Assembly: GCF_035083965.1 (NCBI RefSeq)
Contig: NC_089732.1
Span: forward strand, 7,069,383 to 7,133,382
DNA: 64,000 nt
Direction: 5' to 3'
From: Branchiostoma lanceolatum
Taxonomy: Eukaryota; Chordata; Leptocardii; Amphioxiformes; Branchiostomatidae
Shown here: positions 36,444 to 48,382 of the stretch, in pieces
Layout of the letters: each line of letters starts with the position of its first letter
Position numbering within the stretch: the stretch's first letter is position 1
Position numbers and translations under genes: made by a program
Notes under the pieces: generated by a model
Told to the model about the DNA's origin: nothing
Database searches by the model: none
The model's input: the letters and a program-made list of their open reading frames with translations, nothing else

Positions 36444-36734
36444 ACTTTTGCTGCACAAAGAGTGCACACCATGCCTCTCATTGTAGTCCTGCCAACTTAA
36501 CGACACGTTTTGACAGAGCGTCGGAAACTTGGACAAGTGTTGGTGGAGTTGTCCAAACTTTCCACATGAAGCCCATCACCACAGCGCGCCCGTGACCTCG
36601 TCCAGCTGGCAACATTACATCCAGAGTCAGAGTGATGAAGCGATACAGGGCGGGGCTCCTCATGGAGGGTTTCGTGGCCCCTGACGCGTTCCAAGCAGTC
36701 CGTCGAATAGTCATCCCCACTGAGTCATCCCCAA

Positions 36735-36860
36735 TATAATAATAATAACTTTATTGCACAACAATTGTACAAGGTACAAAGTATGGCATTCACTAGTACA
36801 TACATAACATTCTATCAGGCTTACCAATCTATCTAATACAACATTGTGTAGTAGTCTATC
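36735..36860 (-). repeat. Retroposon 3' tail (LINE/SINE-like)
   Basis: Read on minus, it ends TTGTGCAATAAAGTTATTATTATTAT; related to 27985-28066 in opposite orientation. Confidence 0.65.
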
Positions 36861-37570
36861 TTATACAATATGGTGTAGTAATTTATAGCCCGTGCTACAG
36901 GCTATGGTTTTCTGTGCTGCAGTTATAAATAACTCATATCAACACCACAAAATCGTCCACTTTCAGAAACCTACAAGAAAGAAGCAAATGCATTTTCAAA
37001 GAATGCTGCAAGGAGGTTCAGAATGATATCAATATATCTCGTAGGGTGAACGCTTCCCTAAAAACAAATTATCATCAAATTCCATGCATAGCTTCCCATG
37101 ATATTCTGTAATCGTGGGCAACAGACAAACAAACAAACAAGAACTGCAGTTACCGCCAAACATGCAAGGGGGTCAAAAATTATGGCTCCGAGTTCTCATC
37201 GCACAGCCACTGTGTGTATGTCTCACGCCAAAACACCACTCAAACCCGTTCATCAGGCGAAGGGTCACTGTTACGGACCCCTCAAGTCCCACATCACAAT
37301 CTATTTGTTCATAAGCGACAGGACAAGTCACAGCAGCCTAAGCAAGATTAACCTTATCCAACCGGTATACTGAAAAACCCCTTGGTTAGCCTCCTAATTG
37401 CAAGCTCCATAGGTAAACCTGTATCTATGCTTGATGACGGGAAGCTGGAGTTGGCGACGGCCGCGCTCCCTCTACCGTACAATAGACTATTTTTGACAGT
37501 GCTCTATCATACGCGTAAGTGACGGTGCTAAAAAGTATACTGTCCAGACGACGTGCTTGCGGTCCGTCTA

Positions 37571-37773
37571 ATGCTAGGGTCACATTTCCAATCCGGGGCC
37601 CGGCCGTGTAGTCTTTGGGAACGAAAAGTATGATTTGAAAGACAACAAAAACCACTAAACGTACCAAGAATATTTAAGGGAATAGCTTGTGCATATCTAT
37701 TGATATACACTTTAATTTTTCGTTTCCGCAAACAGCCCGGCCGGGCCCCGGTGAGGAAATGTGACCCTAGCAT
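37571..37773. mobile_element. Foldback element F3, copy 2
   Basis: TGCTAGGGTCACATTTCC, AATCCGGGGCCCGGCCG at the left; CCCGGCCGGGCCCCGG, GGAAATGTGACCCTAGCA at the right. Its core resembles 27492-27693, but the outer 15 bases differ. Confidence 0.85.
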
Positions 37774-38014
37774 AAGTAGGATGATAGAGGATTGTCTGGA
37801 GTGAAGTGCTGAGCAGTGGTCAGTGCTGTCGGTAGGGGTCTGCATCCCAGCAACAAGCAACCCTGTCCAACAGAGCTGTCATCGCCACGCACGCGTCACC
37901 TGAGACCGAGCTTTGGAATGCGCGCTAGCCTTCTATCCGCCCGACACGCACCATCGTCACTGCCTGTCAAATTAATCAAGTGGGCCCCGGTATTTAATCA
38001 GCAAAACTCGCACT

Positions 38015-38020
38015 TATAAG
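38015..38020 (+). promoter_or_regulatory. Possible TATA box of the activin gene
   Basis: TATAAG about 120 bases before the ATG; spacing would allow a 5'UTR of about 90 bases. Weak, sequence-only evidence. Confidence 0.25.
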
Positions 38021-38136
38021 AACTTGGAAGGCATCGTCAAGATCACAGAGGCATTGTGCCAAAGGCTGCTACTACGCGGGCACACTGGACTGGGAGTTGG
38101 TGTTCTGCATAGGCTGTTTCTGATATTGTTACAACG

Positions 38137-41100
38137 ATGTCTTCCGTGTTGGTGGCGGTGTGTAAGGCTACACTTATCGCAGTGTGTTGCCCATGGTTTG
38201 CTGCACAAATTCTAGCGTCTGCTGCTACAGTTTTGCCGATAAATGACGTGGTGAAGTTCGGCGGTGGGACGGTCGACAAGCCGTCTGTGACCGGCGCGGG
38301 GTCGGAGAGCTCGGCGGAAGAGTTGAGTTGCCCGAGCTGCAGAATGCAGGCGGACTATCTGAAGTCCGCGGACCCGGACGAAGTCAAACGGCTTCGGCTC
38401 GAAGTCATCAAACAGCAAATTCTGAGCAAATTGCGGATGTCGGACCGTCCTAACATCACCGTGCCCCGGACGGCCATCCCTCGGCCGCTAGCAGACGACA
38501 GCCCGCCCGACGTCTCTCTGCAACCCCAGGTCGAGACAAACTTGAACATCGACGACTTCTACGGGCGGACGACACAGATCATCATATTTCCCGAAGCAGG
38601 TGGGGGTCTTACTGAGTGATCTCTTATTTGTTTCCGATAACAGGTATTTGTTTTAGATACCCGAGCCCTCCTGCGGTTTGGGAACACCTAAACTCAACTC
38701 CCACCATAGTTCACATCTGTGTATGTCGGTCGGTTCTTTTAACCGTTTTATCATTCTCGTATATTTCTCTTTGCTCGTTATAGCCTTTACCTCTGTACAT
38801 AAGCCCCTTAACCTCTAACTCAACAAGTGATTAAACCATCTGTAGGGTTTCCGTCTGGCTGGGAGATTTACTGAGGTGAAGTTGTGATTAATGAAGAGTG
38901 GACGGTTTACAGGCGGAGCGCGCGGACTGGAAGGACTTCTCTTTCGGCAGGAATTCTGAACTCCATTTGTCTTCTGAGCCCGGTCTGACACAAGCTGTCG
39001 TCTGCACGTCCTGGCCTACTGCCCCAAAATTGTCGCAGTGTACAGTAGACGGCCTCAAACAGGTTTCCTATGGAGAAGACGTGAGCTCTTCGCCAAACCT
39101 ATAGTTCAAATACATTGTATATATGCGGGGTTGCGCAAGAGAGGCTCTGGATGCGCAGTTTTTGCCAGACTTTAGGACACACTTTTTGTACTTTAAAAAG
39201 CGAGGGCGTGGCCTTTAATCCTTTTAATCCTGTAAGGCTTTACTGCTGCCACCTATCTAAAACCAGCCTAAACATCTGTCGAGTTAGAAATACGGGTTAA
39301 ACAAACCATTCGTTAGACCTCTTCGGCTGAGGAACCAAGCCGTGTATGTGTAGGTTATAATGGGGGGCCTTGGGGGCATAGGGGGGTCTTGGCCTAGAAC
39401 GTTGAAAAGGCCCCCCTTCCCTCAGGGTGCTTTCTTGAGACATACATGTAGTTCTCTTTTACAACTATCCCTTTAAAAAGTTACACGTTTATCCACAAGG
39501 TTTATCCAGGCCAGGCTAGCCCCGTACGTGAAGTCTCTGTCAGCCGGCCCCGAAAAGGCCGCTCACCGTTTGTTTACATCGTCACGTCTGAACAGGAGGG
39601 GGTGAAACCTCTTTTCTCCGCTGCTCAACGGTTGGTCTGCGAGTTTTTTTATCGGTCTTGCAGATCACATGACTTGCATTGATTGTTTCAAGGACAGGCC
39701 TGTTGTTAAAATAGCCTTGGTGTCCGAAAACGGACGGGAGGGCGGGTAGATTGACAAATTTCCTGCCACGACTGATCTTTGTTCAAACTGAGTCTTTTAG
39801 TGAAGAGTCTCATGTGGTGCAATTGAACCATGTCGACTAGGTCTGACCCCAACAAATTATGTGTCAGCAGTTTTATACACTAGGGTCAAGGATAGTGGCT
39901 AAGGCCGGCAATCTAAAGGACTTGTGCATTTTTCAGCTTCTTATTATCGAGTTGGACTTCTTTTGGGGTGGACGTAAACTGAAGTGAAAGCGCGGTGATT
40001 TCGTCATAGTCTATTGCACCGATATATAAAGATCATAAAGGGTGAACATGAATAAAACTGAAGTATAGAAGGGGTTGGGCTGCATGTATGTTTTGTTTTA
40101 ATATATTTCGGCCAGTTTTGTTCTAGGGACATGACGCATTTTTGTCATGTTTCTAGATAACAATTTTCAAAACCTTTTTTTTTCATTTTCACTCAATTTA
40201 TCTAGCCTCTACCAGGCTCCAGACGAGGATGAAAAGAGTAGATAATCGGCCAAATAGACAGAGAACATGCCAGAGGAGTTGGCCAGTCGATAAATACAGT
40301 TTACCATGCCAGGACGTGGTACGTCTGGTAATCTCCAAGCAGATCCACACCGGGCGCGAAAATCGTATGTGCTAGCCAGAGAAGATCCAGATCCAGTCAG
40401 CCAGAGAGGGTCCAATCAGCCTGACTGGACCTTCTCTGGCTAGCACATACGATTTTCGCGCCCGGTGTGGATCTGCTTGGAGATTATGCGAAGGAGGCTA
40501 CGATTTGTGCTGGAGCACCCTTTTCATGTTTAGCCAAACAGGTGGTAGAACCGTCAAACTGGGTGGACTGGAAAGTCGTTGATACACATCCGGAAGTACA
40601 GACGGAGAGAACCCGAAAGGGGGGGACGGAGGGAATTAACCTCTGACTTGTGAAATGTTAAGTTCATACTCCCCCCCTAACACTTGACGTGTCGAATACA
40701 AATCTCGTGTGACGTTTTGCATTACTGTACATAGGAAGTTACGAGTTACTTTGTCCTACCTAATCGTTTATGGAGTAGAACGATCTGAGTAGTACAGCGC
40801 GGTGGGGGACACGGAGTGACCAAATTCTCGCTTTTTGAAATTTTGCCAGTAAAGTGCTGTTGTAGAGTCGGCGTTTAAGGTTGACCACCCACCCACCGTA
40901 CAAATCAGGCCGTCATAAGAGGCTGTGATTCCATAAATGTCCTGAAGGGATACGTTGATCAGATAATCGTTGGTTAAAAGGAAGGGGAGCTGTCGTAAAT
41001 CATTCGCTGCCGGATTGTTCAATCGTCCTCAATCCCCCAGCCCCTCACCCAGTCCACTTCAAACGACGGTTTACACTGGTAGCTGCCTTGCATTAAGAAC

Positions 41101-42812
41101 CGCCTTGTATCCCTCCTCGTGACGTCAGAGCTGTCGTCAGGAGTAAGTCACCCTGCCGGACATGCGAGGAGCCAGTCTGCACGTCAGGAAACTTCGCAAT
41201 TCTAGTAAAACACTCTGTGGCAGTTTTTGCCGGGTCTTCCTTCAGCTAGCATTGTTCTCCCAGGCTTGGTTAGTGTTCTAAAAAGTAACGAATGTTTGAT
41301 TTTACCAATGAGGTTTTAAAACCTCCTTGATTTTACGTCATCTCTCTTGATTGCAACTGGCGCGCGAAAATTCAAATTTATCAACCAGCGAGGTTTATAA
41401 AGTACCATGAGTAGCACTAAATGGTGATAACTTCGCTCTGCATGGGATGAGACAGAGCTCGTTGTGAACACGGTGAAGGCTGTTGTGATGTTGAATTGAT
41501 AGCACCGCTGCGTTAGTCTGAAATCCAGCCATGAACGCTCAGTAATGAACGCTCAGTTGAGCGCTAAAACCGTTCCGTTCCATACATGTACTGTGGCTTA
41601 CTCTCCAAGCAGAGGAGTGGTTCCGGCTGTTTTTTACGTGTTTCTACGTGTTTTTAGGCGTTTTTATCGGGCTCACTCCTTTGCTTGGAGAGCTTATGTC
41701 TAGGGCTCAAAAAAGTTGAGCTTGGTGTCTGCTGTGCATGCCATACCCCAATAGTATCCCTACCCCTTTCTTCTCACCCGCGTATTTAACTCCTTGCCTT
41801 ACAGCAGTGACACCGAGTAACACCGAGAAGAACACAGCGCGGTAGATACGTAATCGTTAATGAAATAAAGCTGGCATGGGCATGCCGCAGAAACTCTACC
41901 CAAGGTCAAGTTGCTGTGTCGGTGGATGACGTAAATCCCTGCCCTTATCCGTCACCAGTGTATCTGGTTCTTGTTTATGAGGTGGACCTTACTTTCTGTG
42001 ACTTTGCCAGGTTTATCTAACGAACCTTGGGTTTTTGTGTTGTTACAGGTGAGAGAAACTGCCACCGGAAGCGCGCCAAACACTGTTTTACATTCGTGCT
42101 ACCTGCCGGGGCGCAGCACGGCACCGTGGCGTCGGCACAGCTCTGGTTCCACCCGCTGGTGTCCAGCCCGCCGCCCGCCAACGTCACCCTCCACTTCTGG
42201 CCGCTCTTCAAGTCTTCGCAGGAGGACCAGCGGTCCCGGCGCATGGTGCTGTTCTCCCCCCAGAAGGCCGCGCGCCAGGGCTGGGCGGATGTGGACGTGC
42301 GTCACCACTTCCGGAAATGGATGAATGACGCCACGTTTTACGGCATTGACGTCGAGCTCGTGTGCAAGCATTGTCCGAAGCGCGTCAACGACTTGATTCG
42401 GACCACGGGAGACCACCGCCCGTTCCTCGTCCTCGACACGGGCGAGCCTCCCGTGCGGAACCGCCGAAGCGTCGACTGCCCCGACGGCAGGAGCAACGAG
42501 TGTTGCCGGGAGAAGTTCTACGTCGACTTCAAGGACATCGCCTGGGACGACTGGATCATCTCGCCGAAGGGGTACTACGCTAACTTCTGTACGGGGTCGT
42601 GTCAGGGCACCATCCTGCCGCGGTACCACCACACCTCCGTCCTACAGCGAGTCGCCCTCAACCAGAAAGACAGAGAAACCAGACTAAAACTCACGCCCTG
42701 TTGTACGCCAACCAAGATGTCCGCCCTCTCCATGTTGTACTTCGACAACGACGGCTACATCTTCAACAAAAACCTGCCGAACATGAAAGTAGACGCGTGT
42801 GGCTGTTCGTGA
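38137..42812 (+). CDS. INHB-like: Activin/inhibin beta-like TGF-beta family ligand precursor
   Basis: Two exons, 38137-38599 and 42049-42812, joined phase 1 (GAAGCAG|GTGGGG, TTACAG|GTGAGA), give 408 aa. Residues 1-30 form a hydrophobic signal peptide. The prodomain carries CPSC, then IKQQILSKLRMSDRPNIT and TQIIIFPEAGERN, which match inhibin beta prodomains, including the intron site known in that family. A furin-type RNRR site precedes residue 295. The mature part (295-408) has nine cysteines, with CCREKFYVDFKDI, WDDWIISPKGYYANFC, PCCTPTKMSALSMLYFD and the ending CGCS. The nine-Cys pattern and WDDWII favour activin over myostatin or BMP. It should dimerise through the Cys in PCC and signal through type II/I receptors to Smad2/3. 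AATAAA follows the stop at 42813. Confidence 0.93.
40203..40500. mobile_element. Nested foldback elements in the activin intron
   Basis: 40329-40486 is a near-perfect palindrome: TAATCTCCAAGCAGATCCAC and GGGCGCGAAAATCGTATGTG with their complements around a short loop. It lies within sequence starting TAGCCTCTACCAGGCTCCAG at 40203 and ending GCGAAGGAGGCTA at 40500. The outer ends come from two different TAGCC subfamilies, so this may be a hybrid or two insertions. Confidence 0.8.
41303..41333. repeat. Short palindrome
   Basis: ACCAATGAGGTTTTAAAACCTCCTTG; like the palindrome at 13541. Confidence 0.75.
41420..41545 (+). repeat. Dispersed repeat R2, copy 1
   Basis: GATAACTTCGCTCTGCATGGGATGAG ... 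AAGGCTGTTGTGATG ... GATAGCACCGCTGCGTTA ... TGAAATCCAGCC matches the inverted sequence at 47157-47275. Confidence 0.75.
41600..41692. mobile_element. Foldback element, F2 family, short copy
   Basis: ACTCTCCAAGCAGAGGAGTG ... CACTCCTTTGCTTGGAGAG with a GTTTTTTACGTGTTTCTACG interior. Confidence 0.8.
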
Positions 42813-45800
42813 AATAAAGAGGTGGTCAGACAGTTGAACTTAGATGTACCATGCAATATCGTTTCAATTATGAGACTGTGGTGGCACCACGGAAAAGACC
42901 TAGTACATGTTGCCAGGGCCTATCTTTGAACGGTTCCAAGCTGTATATATTGAGAAACGTGGGAAACAACAATTTTGAATACCAATGACTGTGGAGCAGG
43001 AATGGAAAGCTAAACAAATGATCTTTAAAGTAGCGTATTTTGGACCACCCTTTAGAAACATCATCACCAATGTAGGATGCCTAACAAATCATTTGTTAGG
43101 AGAAGCTGTCAGCTGTGTTTAAGTTTGTTTCATGTTGGGTGGCCTTTTGTGCGATGACAAAGGCACAAGGAGGGACGAACAAGTGCAAAGCAAAGGCACA
43201 AAAAAAGTACATCAAAATAAAAACAGGGGCTTAGTATTAGTGAATGAGAAGAATGCCAGGTGCATGTTATAGCGATGTCCACAAAGAGGATGGGATGATT
43301 AGCATGGTCCCGTTCTCCGCTAAAACAGCATTTGGGACGTTTCAACGAAACAATGCAAATTATGAAGAGCCGAAAGACGAGTTCTGGGATTCCAGACGAA
43401 GTCAGACGTTCCGGACATGTGATGCCAGTGAGAAGTTAGGTCTAATAGAGGTCATTTGGTACGCACAGACAATGATCCTAAAAAAGGAACTACGTATATG
43501 TCTAGTATGGTGCTCTCCAAGGTCCGACCAGTCACATACACCGTACGATCGTCGTACGAACTGAGGATATTCTTGGGATAGTCGTGCATGCGTCTTGCAA
43601 AATTCAAGTGCCTTGTTATAGAAAATTAGTCTGTCTTAGATCCTCGTCGGTAGTTGGATCTGTCACAGCCTGCCTAAAAATTCTACGACATCAAAACCGT
43701 ACGACGGCCTGCGATGATTGTGACCGCGACGTAAAATGCAAGAGCCCGCACGTTTAGAGTAGAGTTGAAGTGAAATCATTGTCAAAATATATTTCACACC
43801 TTATATATGCGTCTTTAACCCACCAATATGGCGGAAGCTTTATTACGTCATCGTCACGTGACAGCAAACACTTTGTACATCGCCATTTTGGATATGGAAT
43901 CATAGATTCTGTAGATATCTACAGAAGGCTTAGAACAAGTGTAAATTGATCGAAGTATGGTATTGAATTAGTCAACATAGAACAAAAACAGTAAAATACA
44001 GCAAGGCTTAGTCGATGTGAAAAAGGAAGAGAAGTCTCGATCCTTGCATCTCTGACCCAAGGGGGCGACGGAAGGAAATGAAGAAATTCCAATCCTCTTC
44101 CCAGCAGCAGGTTTCCGCGAAAGTAATTATGGCGAGGAGTCAAGAATGTAGATGGGTCACGTTCGGAAAGGACCTATCTTTACCGTACTAGCTCTTTGGC
44201 ATAGCTCGGTACAATGGTCTCCAGATTGGGCCATGGCTCAGTATGCGATAGAAAGGTCTCTCTGTTTGCCTGGCGTGGTGCCCAATTCGTCGTGCATTGT
44301 TTGGGGCAAGAGTTTTAAACATAGCGTCAAAATCTGCCGTGGTCGTTGATTATCCTGGGATCTTGTTGCGAAGGCCTTCGTCTGTCAACGTAATGATAGA
44401 AGGATGTGTTCTTAAAAGCTATTTGAGGCGTTGGTTTGTGTATATAACAAGTCAACCTTCTTGAGTATGATTCATCCAACCTCCAACCACAACAGGCGCC
44501 GCTCATGTGTCATAACATTACTGGGTTTTATTGGAGCTTCTCAAATGATTAATATGCGGTCTGTAAAACAACATTAATCAAGCAGTTTGCTAATAAGACC
44601 ATCTGTACCAAGGCAAGGTCGACATGCCCTAAGACGGAAATGAAATACCGAGAACTTGGCGCCTGTCGTCTTGAGATAAAGCATATAAGGAACATGTGCG
44701 ACGCACGTGCAAGTTGAAAAGGTCAAAAGATAGCGAGAGGTGAGGAGCTAGAGCTGGAAGAAAGAGTTTTTATCCATATCTGTTATGATGAAATTGAAAC
44801 GAATGGCTTAACATAGAAGCCGCGTGTTTAACGTTTGGACAGAAAAATTAAGGCTTATTCTAATGGTCAAATGCACAGCGACGTAGATTGGTTGTGTTTA
44901 AGCATTAGAGAATATCGTAAGGATAGTCCAAGGTGCCTCAAGGTGTTTTAAAAACGGAAAAATCCTGATACCTAAGTTGCAGTACAGAAATGTACGGGTA
45001 TGCTCCTGTATCTTTGAAAAAAGAAATAAGAATGATTGTGTAAACTGTTTTGGGCATCCAAAAATAATACCTATAGAAAGTTTGCTGTGTGATATGATAC
45101 ATCACACGTGTGTTCAGTCAAGCATACATCAATGACCTATATCAAATCAGCTCAAAATACATTAACCAGCACGGAGATATATCTAACGATGTAGCTTTGA
45201 AAATAATTCGAATATCTCACGCTACGAACAGAGTACGAAAAGAGATAAAATCTAGAATATCATTCATGAAGAAAACACGTTTTGCAATGTGACACTGCGT
45301 CTGTATGGTGTACGCCTGACCCGATAAGATGCCCGGGACTGGGATTCTTCTTTGATTGGAATCTTGCACAACGGTTTAAGACTTTACGCCAAAAATAGTC
45401 ACTCAAGTAACTGGATAAAATTTTGAAACAGACGTTTCAGAGATTTGTTTCGGACAGGTTTAAGACTTTGTCAACAAGACACAGTGGCCATATGGCGTGC
45501 CTCACATGTAAAATCGTGCCATCTTACTGCAGAGCAGTATACGTGCACCTATGTATTGTGTATAAATCGACATAGATTAGAAATAACAAGTTTGCTTTTT
45601 GAAAGAATCTAATGAGCAAACGAGCACTTTAAAAGTGAAAAAAGTGAGGGCCTTCTTCTATTGTTACTGAGACTACAGTTCTATTTGTAGAATGTCTATT
45701 GAAAGTTGATCAATATCCTGGCCGATGCGTTTGTATATGCAGTTGTACAGTACAAAGGTTGTGAAAGAAAAAAAAGTTGATTTGCTAGTCATTTTGTCAG

Positions 45801-46425
45801 ATTTATTGACAAGTATACAGAGATGGAAGACTGCCTTCAAATGATTTAGATAGTTAAGTCGTTAGTGGCAAGATTTAGAAAGAATTGTTATTCTTTATTT
45901 CTCTTAATTTTTTTCTAAACATGTGAAATAACTGTGTCGTGATAGACGGGCTAAGTGATTATCAGTTGTAATTTCAAGAGGATGAATGAAATACTTATCT
46001 TCTTTTATCATAGGAAATTCAGATCTGGAGACAGTATTGAAATCACCTTGCAAGATGGTAAAATACGGACCAGAAGTTTTCTGTTTTGTCGTTTAGTAGT
46101 GTGTAAAATCAGTCAACGTATGCTGGAAGTCTACCAATATTGTACTATATTTTGCACTTCTGAACTATAGCCACCACTTCAAAAGGGATGTTTAATCTAA
46201 TTTAATTGTTTCTTCTGACAACACTAAACCATATCACCATAAAAATGTGCAAAATACAACACATATCTGATAATATCTACATAAGCAAAACGAGCAATTC
46301 ATAGATAAATAGATACAGTGGTATAGTCTTTTGTTTCAGACCATTTAAGAAAATGAAGGTGCGCGTGGTTGTAGTCTGTCGCAAAAAGTTAACTTGTCAT
46401 GACCAATGAAATGTTCCTGTTCCGA

Positions 46426-46433
46426 TGACGTCA
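46426..46433. promoter_or_regulatory. Perfect palindromic CRE (TGACGTCA)
   Basis: Full-length cAMP-response element 51 bases before an ATG in an AAGATGGCGG context. Both motifs are typical of TATA-less promoters. Confidence 0.5.
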
Positions 46434-46483
46434 CTCCACATCCGTCTGCCATCTTATTTCTCCATCATCTACTAGAAACAAAG

Positions 46484-46609
46484 ATGGCGGACAATTTTAA
46501 AATCATAAAACCGTTCATATCGGAAGAATCGAAACAATTGAACGCAGAATTGAAAGTACCACAACATTTACATTATCTCTTTTGCCATCTAGTTTTATTG
46601 ATATTGTAG
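46484..46609 (+). CDS. Candidate 41-aa microprotein or first coding exon
   Basis: ATG in AAGATGGCGGAC (good Kozak and YY1-like) opens a 41-codon ORF, MADNFKIIKPFISEESKQLN followed by about 20 residues ending in the hydrophobic HYLFCHLVLLIL. An AATAAA lies at 46684, 75 bases past the stop, and a perfect CRE lies upstream. This could be a single-exon gene with a membrane-inserting C-terminal tail. It could also be the first exon of a gene, splicing inside the ORF (for example at AAA|GTACC). No homology recognised. Confidence 0.3.
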   Translation: MADNFKIIKPFISEESKQLNAELKVPQHLHYLFCHLVLLIL

Positions 46610-46972
46610 ATATTGCGTTATTCGAAACAGATGTGCAAACAGTCTTGTGCGAATTAGTGAATGTTTTGTAGATATTGCGGTGCAATAAAGAAATATCTGT
46701 AATCGCCAATGAGTCTGTGTATCATGTGTCTTTGTTAATCACTGTGAATTGACAAATATATGTTTATAGACAAGAATTCGGCATCTTTAACGTGTTGGAA
46801 TGATTGAGGGCTTCTGATAATGGACTAAGATGTAGGAGGCATAGGGAAGCAAGAAGTATGGTGACAGGGGCTAGTTTTAGAAAGAGACGCGATGGTAAAC
46901 TGAAATCCAGCCGTGAACGCTATGCCCGCTCCGCTCCAAGCTGCCCTAGAATCATCATGGCTGGATTTTTAT

Positions 46973-47155
46973 TAGTCTCTACCAGACTGAATACGCCGGC
47001 TATAGGGAAAATATTTACCAGACTCTTTGGCTACCATAGGTTTTCATTTGCAGGCACATCTTAACCTTCTTGTGGACTGATTCTCCTGGCCAATTATTCC
47101 CCATTCAGTGCCGAATTCTACGATTCGTACCCCCGTAGGAAGCTGGTGGAGGCTA
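46973..47155. mobile_element. Foldback element, TAGCC-like, diverged
   Basis: TAGTCTCTACCAGACTGAATAC ... GGAAGCTGGTGGAGGCTA, inserted beside the R2 copy at 47157. Confidence 0.55.
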
Positions 47156-47156
47156 G

Positions 47157-47275
47157 TTGGATTTCAGGTGTAACGCAGTGGCGCTATCAACTCTGTTCAT
47201 CACAACAGCCTTCACTGCGGCCAACAAACTCATCCCTTGCAGAGCGAAGATATCGCCATTTAGTCGACTTGGCAG
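47157..47275 (-). repeat. Dispersed repeat R2, copy 2 (inverted)
   Basis: TGGATTTCAGGTGTAACGCAG, GCGCTATCAACTC, CATCACAACAGCCTTCAC and GCAGAGCGAAGATATC are the complement of blocks at 41420-41545. Confidence 0.75.
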
Positions 47276-47829
47276 CGTTCCTATCCTTCAGATGAGGTAG
47301 TGGACGCCTGTCTGATGCATGAAGACCATATGGATCATTCTTTTCATCACACGAAATCACCGTCCTTTGGTGTAGTAGCCAAGGCTTTGTTAGCGAACAC
47401 TATCAGAAGAACGTCGATACTTTATCTCAGAAAGGGAAAAATTGTAAAGTAGACGCCTTTCCTATCTAGAGCATTTGACAAAGTATAATGTGTGTACAAG
47501 TGTAGCATGGAGACTATCTTTGAAGGACAGGTAAGAACAGCAGTAGATGCCTCGCCGACCACAGTGCGTCTCTCAGCAAGCAGACATCAGTCGTAATGGC
47601 CAGGGGGCCTACAGCTGACCGGCGGTGCTTCATGTATGTTTCCACCGCGAAGCCTGTTTTCAGTGTTTGTCCGGGAATGACAGAAATGCGGCGAGTGTGG
47701 CCGGAATGAAGGTCACGGGGAGACAAGGCAGACGCCAATAAACAGCCACGGAACTTCACGACGACAGAGGGCTACCCGGCTGCCTCATCTGTGGTGGGAG
47801 GGTTTAGGGAGGCGAGGGGTGTGTGGCAC

Positions 47830-48055
47830 TAGCCTCTACCAGGCCCCGGGGATGGCTGGAAAAATAGTAGAAATTGGCCAAATAGAGTGAATAGTATGCT
47901 AAGGAAGTCGGCTACGGAGCCGAGAGGGTCCAATATCATATGCCAGCCACGGGCTGTAACTTCTCAGTAGCGGACAAACTTCTCTGGCATGTTATCCGTC
48001 TATTTGGCCACTTTCTACGATTTTTTCCGTGACCTGTGGAGCCTGGTAGAGGCTA
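47830..48055. mobile_element. Foldback element, TAGCC...GGCTA family
   Basis: TAGCCTCTACCAGGCCCCGG with AAAAATAGTAGAAATTGGCC; right GGCCACTTTCTACGATTTTT and GGAGCCTGGTAGAGGCTA. Same family as 34922-35083. Confidence 0.9.
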
Positions 48056-48105
48056 GTGTAGCACGGGCTGTACTGCTATTTTTCTATCGAAATCTACGAC
48101 AATCT

Positions 48106-48224
48106 TAGCCTAGGTGCCATCCTCCGTAGAAACCGCTGGCTGCAATATCCTTTCGCTTGCTAACCACGGGAAGCAAGCGAAAAGATTGAGCCAGCGGTTA
48201 CTACGGAGGATGGCGCCCTGGCTA
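48106..48224. mobile_element. Foldback element, TAGCC...GGCTA ends, distinct interior
   Basis: TAGCCTAGGTGCCATCCTCC then GTAGAAACCGCTGGCT and the complementary AGCCAGCGGTTACTACGGAG then GATGGCGCCCTGGCTA, with an inner GCTTGC hairpin. Confidence 0.85.
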
Positions 48225-48382
48225 CGACAATCTTTTCTGTCAATCAAACTTTTCCTATTGTAAACTGGCTTGCCGTAAAGCATAAGTAGATTTTTCAAAT
48301 TTCCCGTTTTTCGTTATTTCTTGTTATTCGAAGTTTATAATTTTCTGATACTTTTCTGAATATAGTGAAAGATATTGGCGTC

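Larger units (their letters stand above)
33545..38136. other. Intergenic region upstream of the activin gene
   Basis: No convincing exon found. Filled with foldback elements (33849, 34922, 36248, 37571), a minisatellite (34383) and a retroposon tail (36735). The GC-rich 34610-34920 stretch has a 121-codon ORF without splice or family support. Confidence 0.45.

Noticed and set aside
36478..36720. Two overlapping minus-strand ORFs
   Set aside because: No recognisable domain; adjacent to a retroposon tail, so at most a decayed element fragment.
42099..42632. 177-codon minus-strand ORF over activin exon 2
   Set aside because: Antisense shadow of the GC-rich activin coding exon.
38137..42812. 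Assignment of the TGF-beta gene as myostatin/GDF11
   Set aside because: Nine mature cysteines, WDDWII, the inhibin-beta-type prodomain and RNRR site fit activin beta better, despite the nearby ASNSD1.
43244..43564. 106-codon plus-strand ORF after the activin gene
   Set aside because: No splice or family support; more likely 3' flank.
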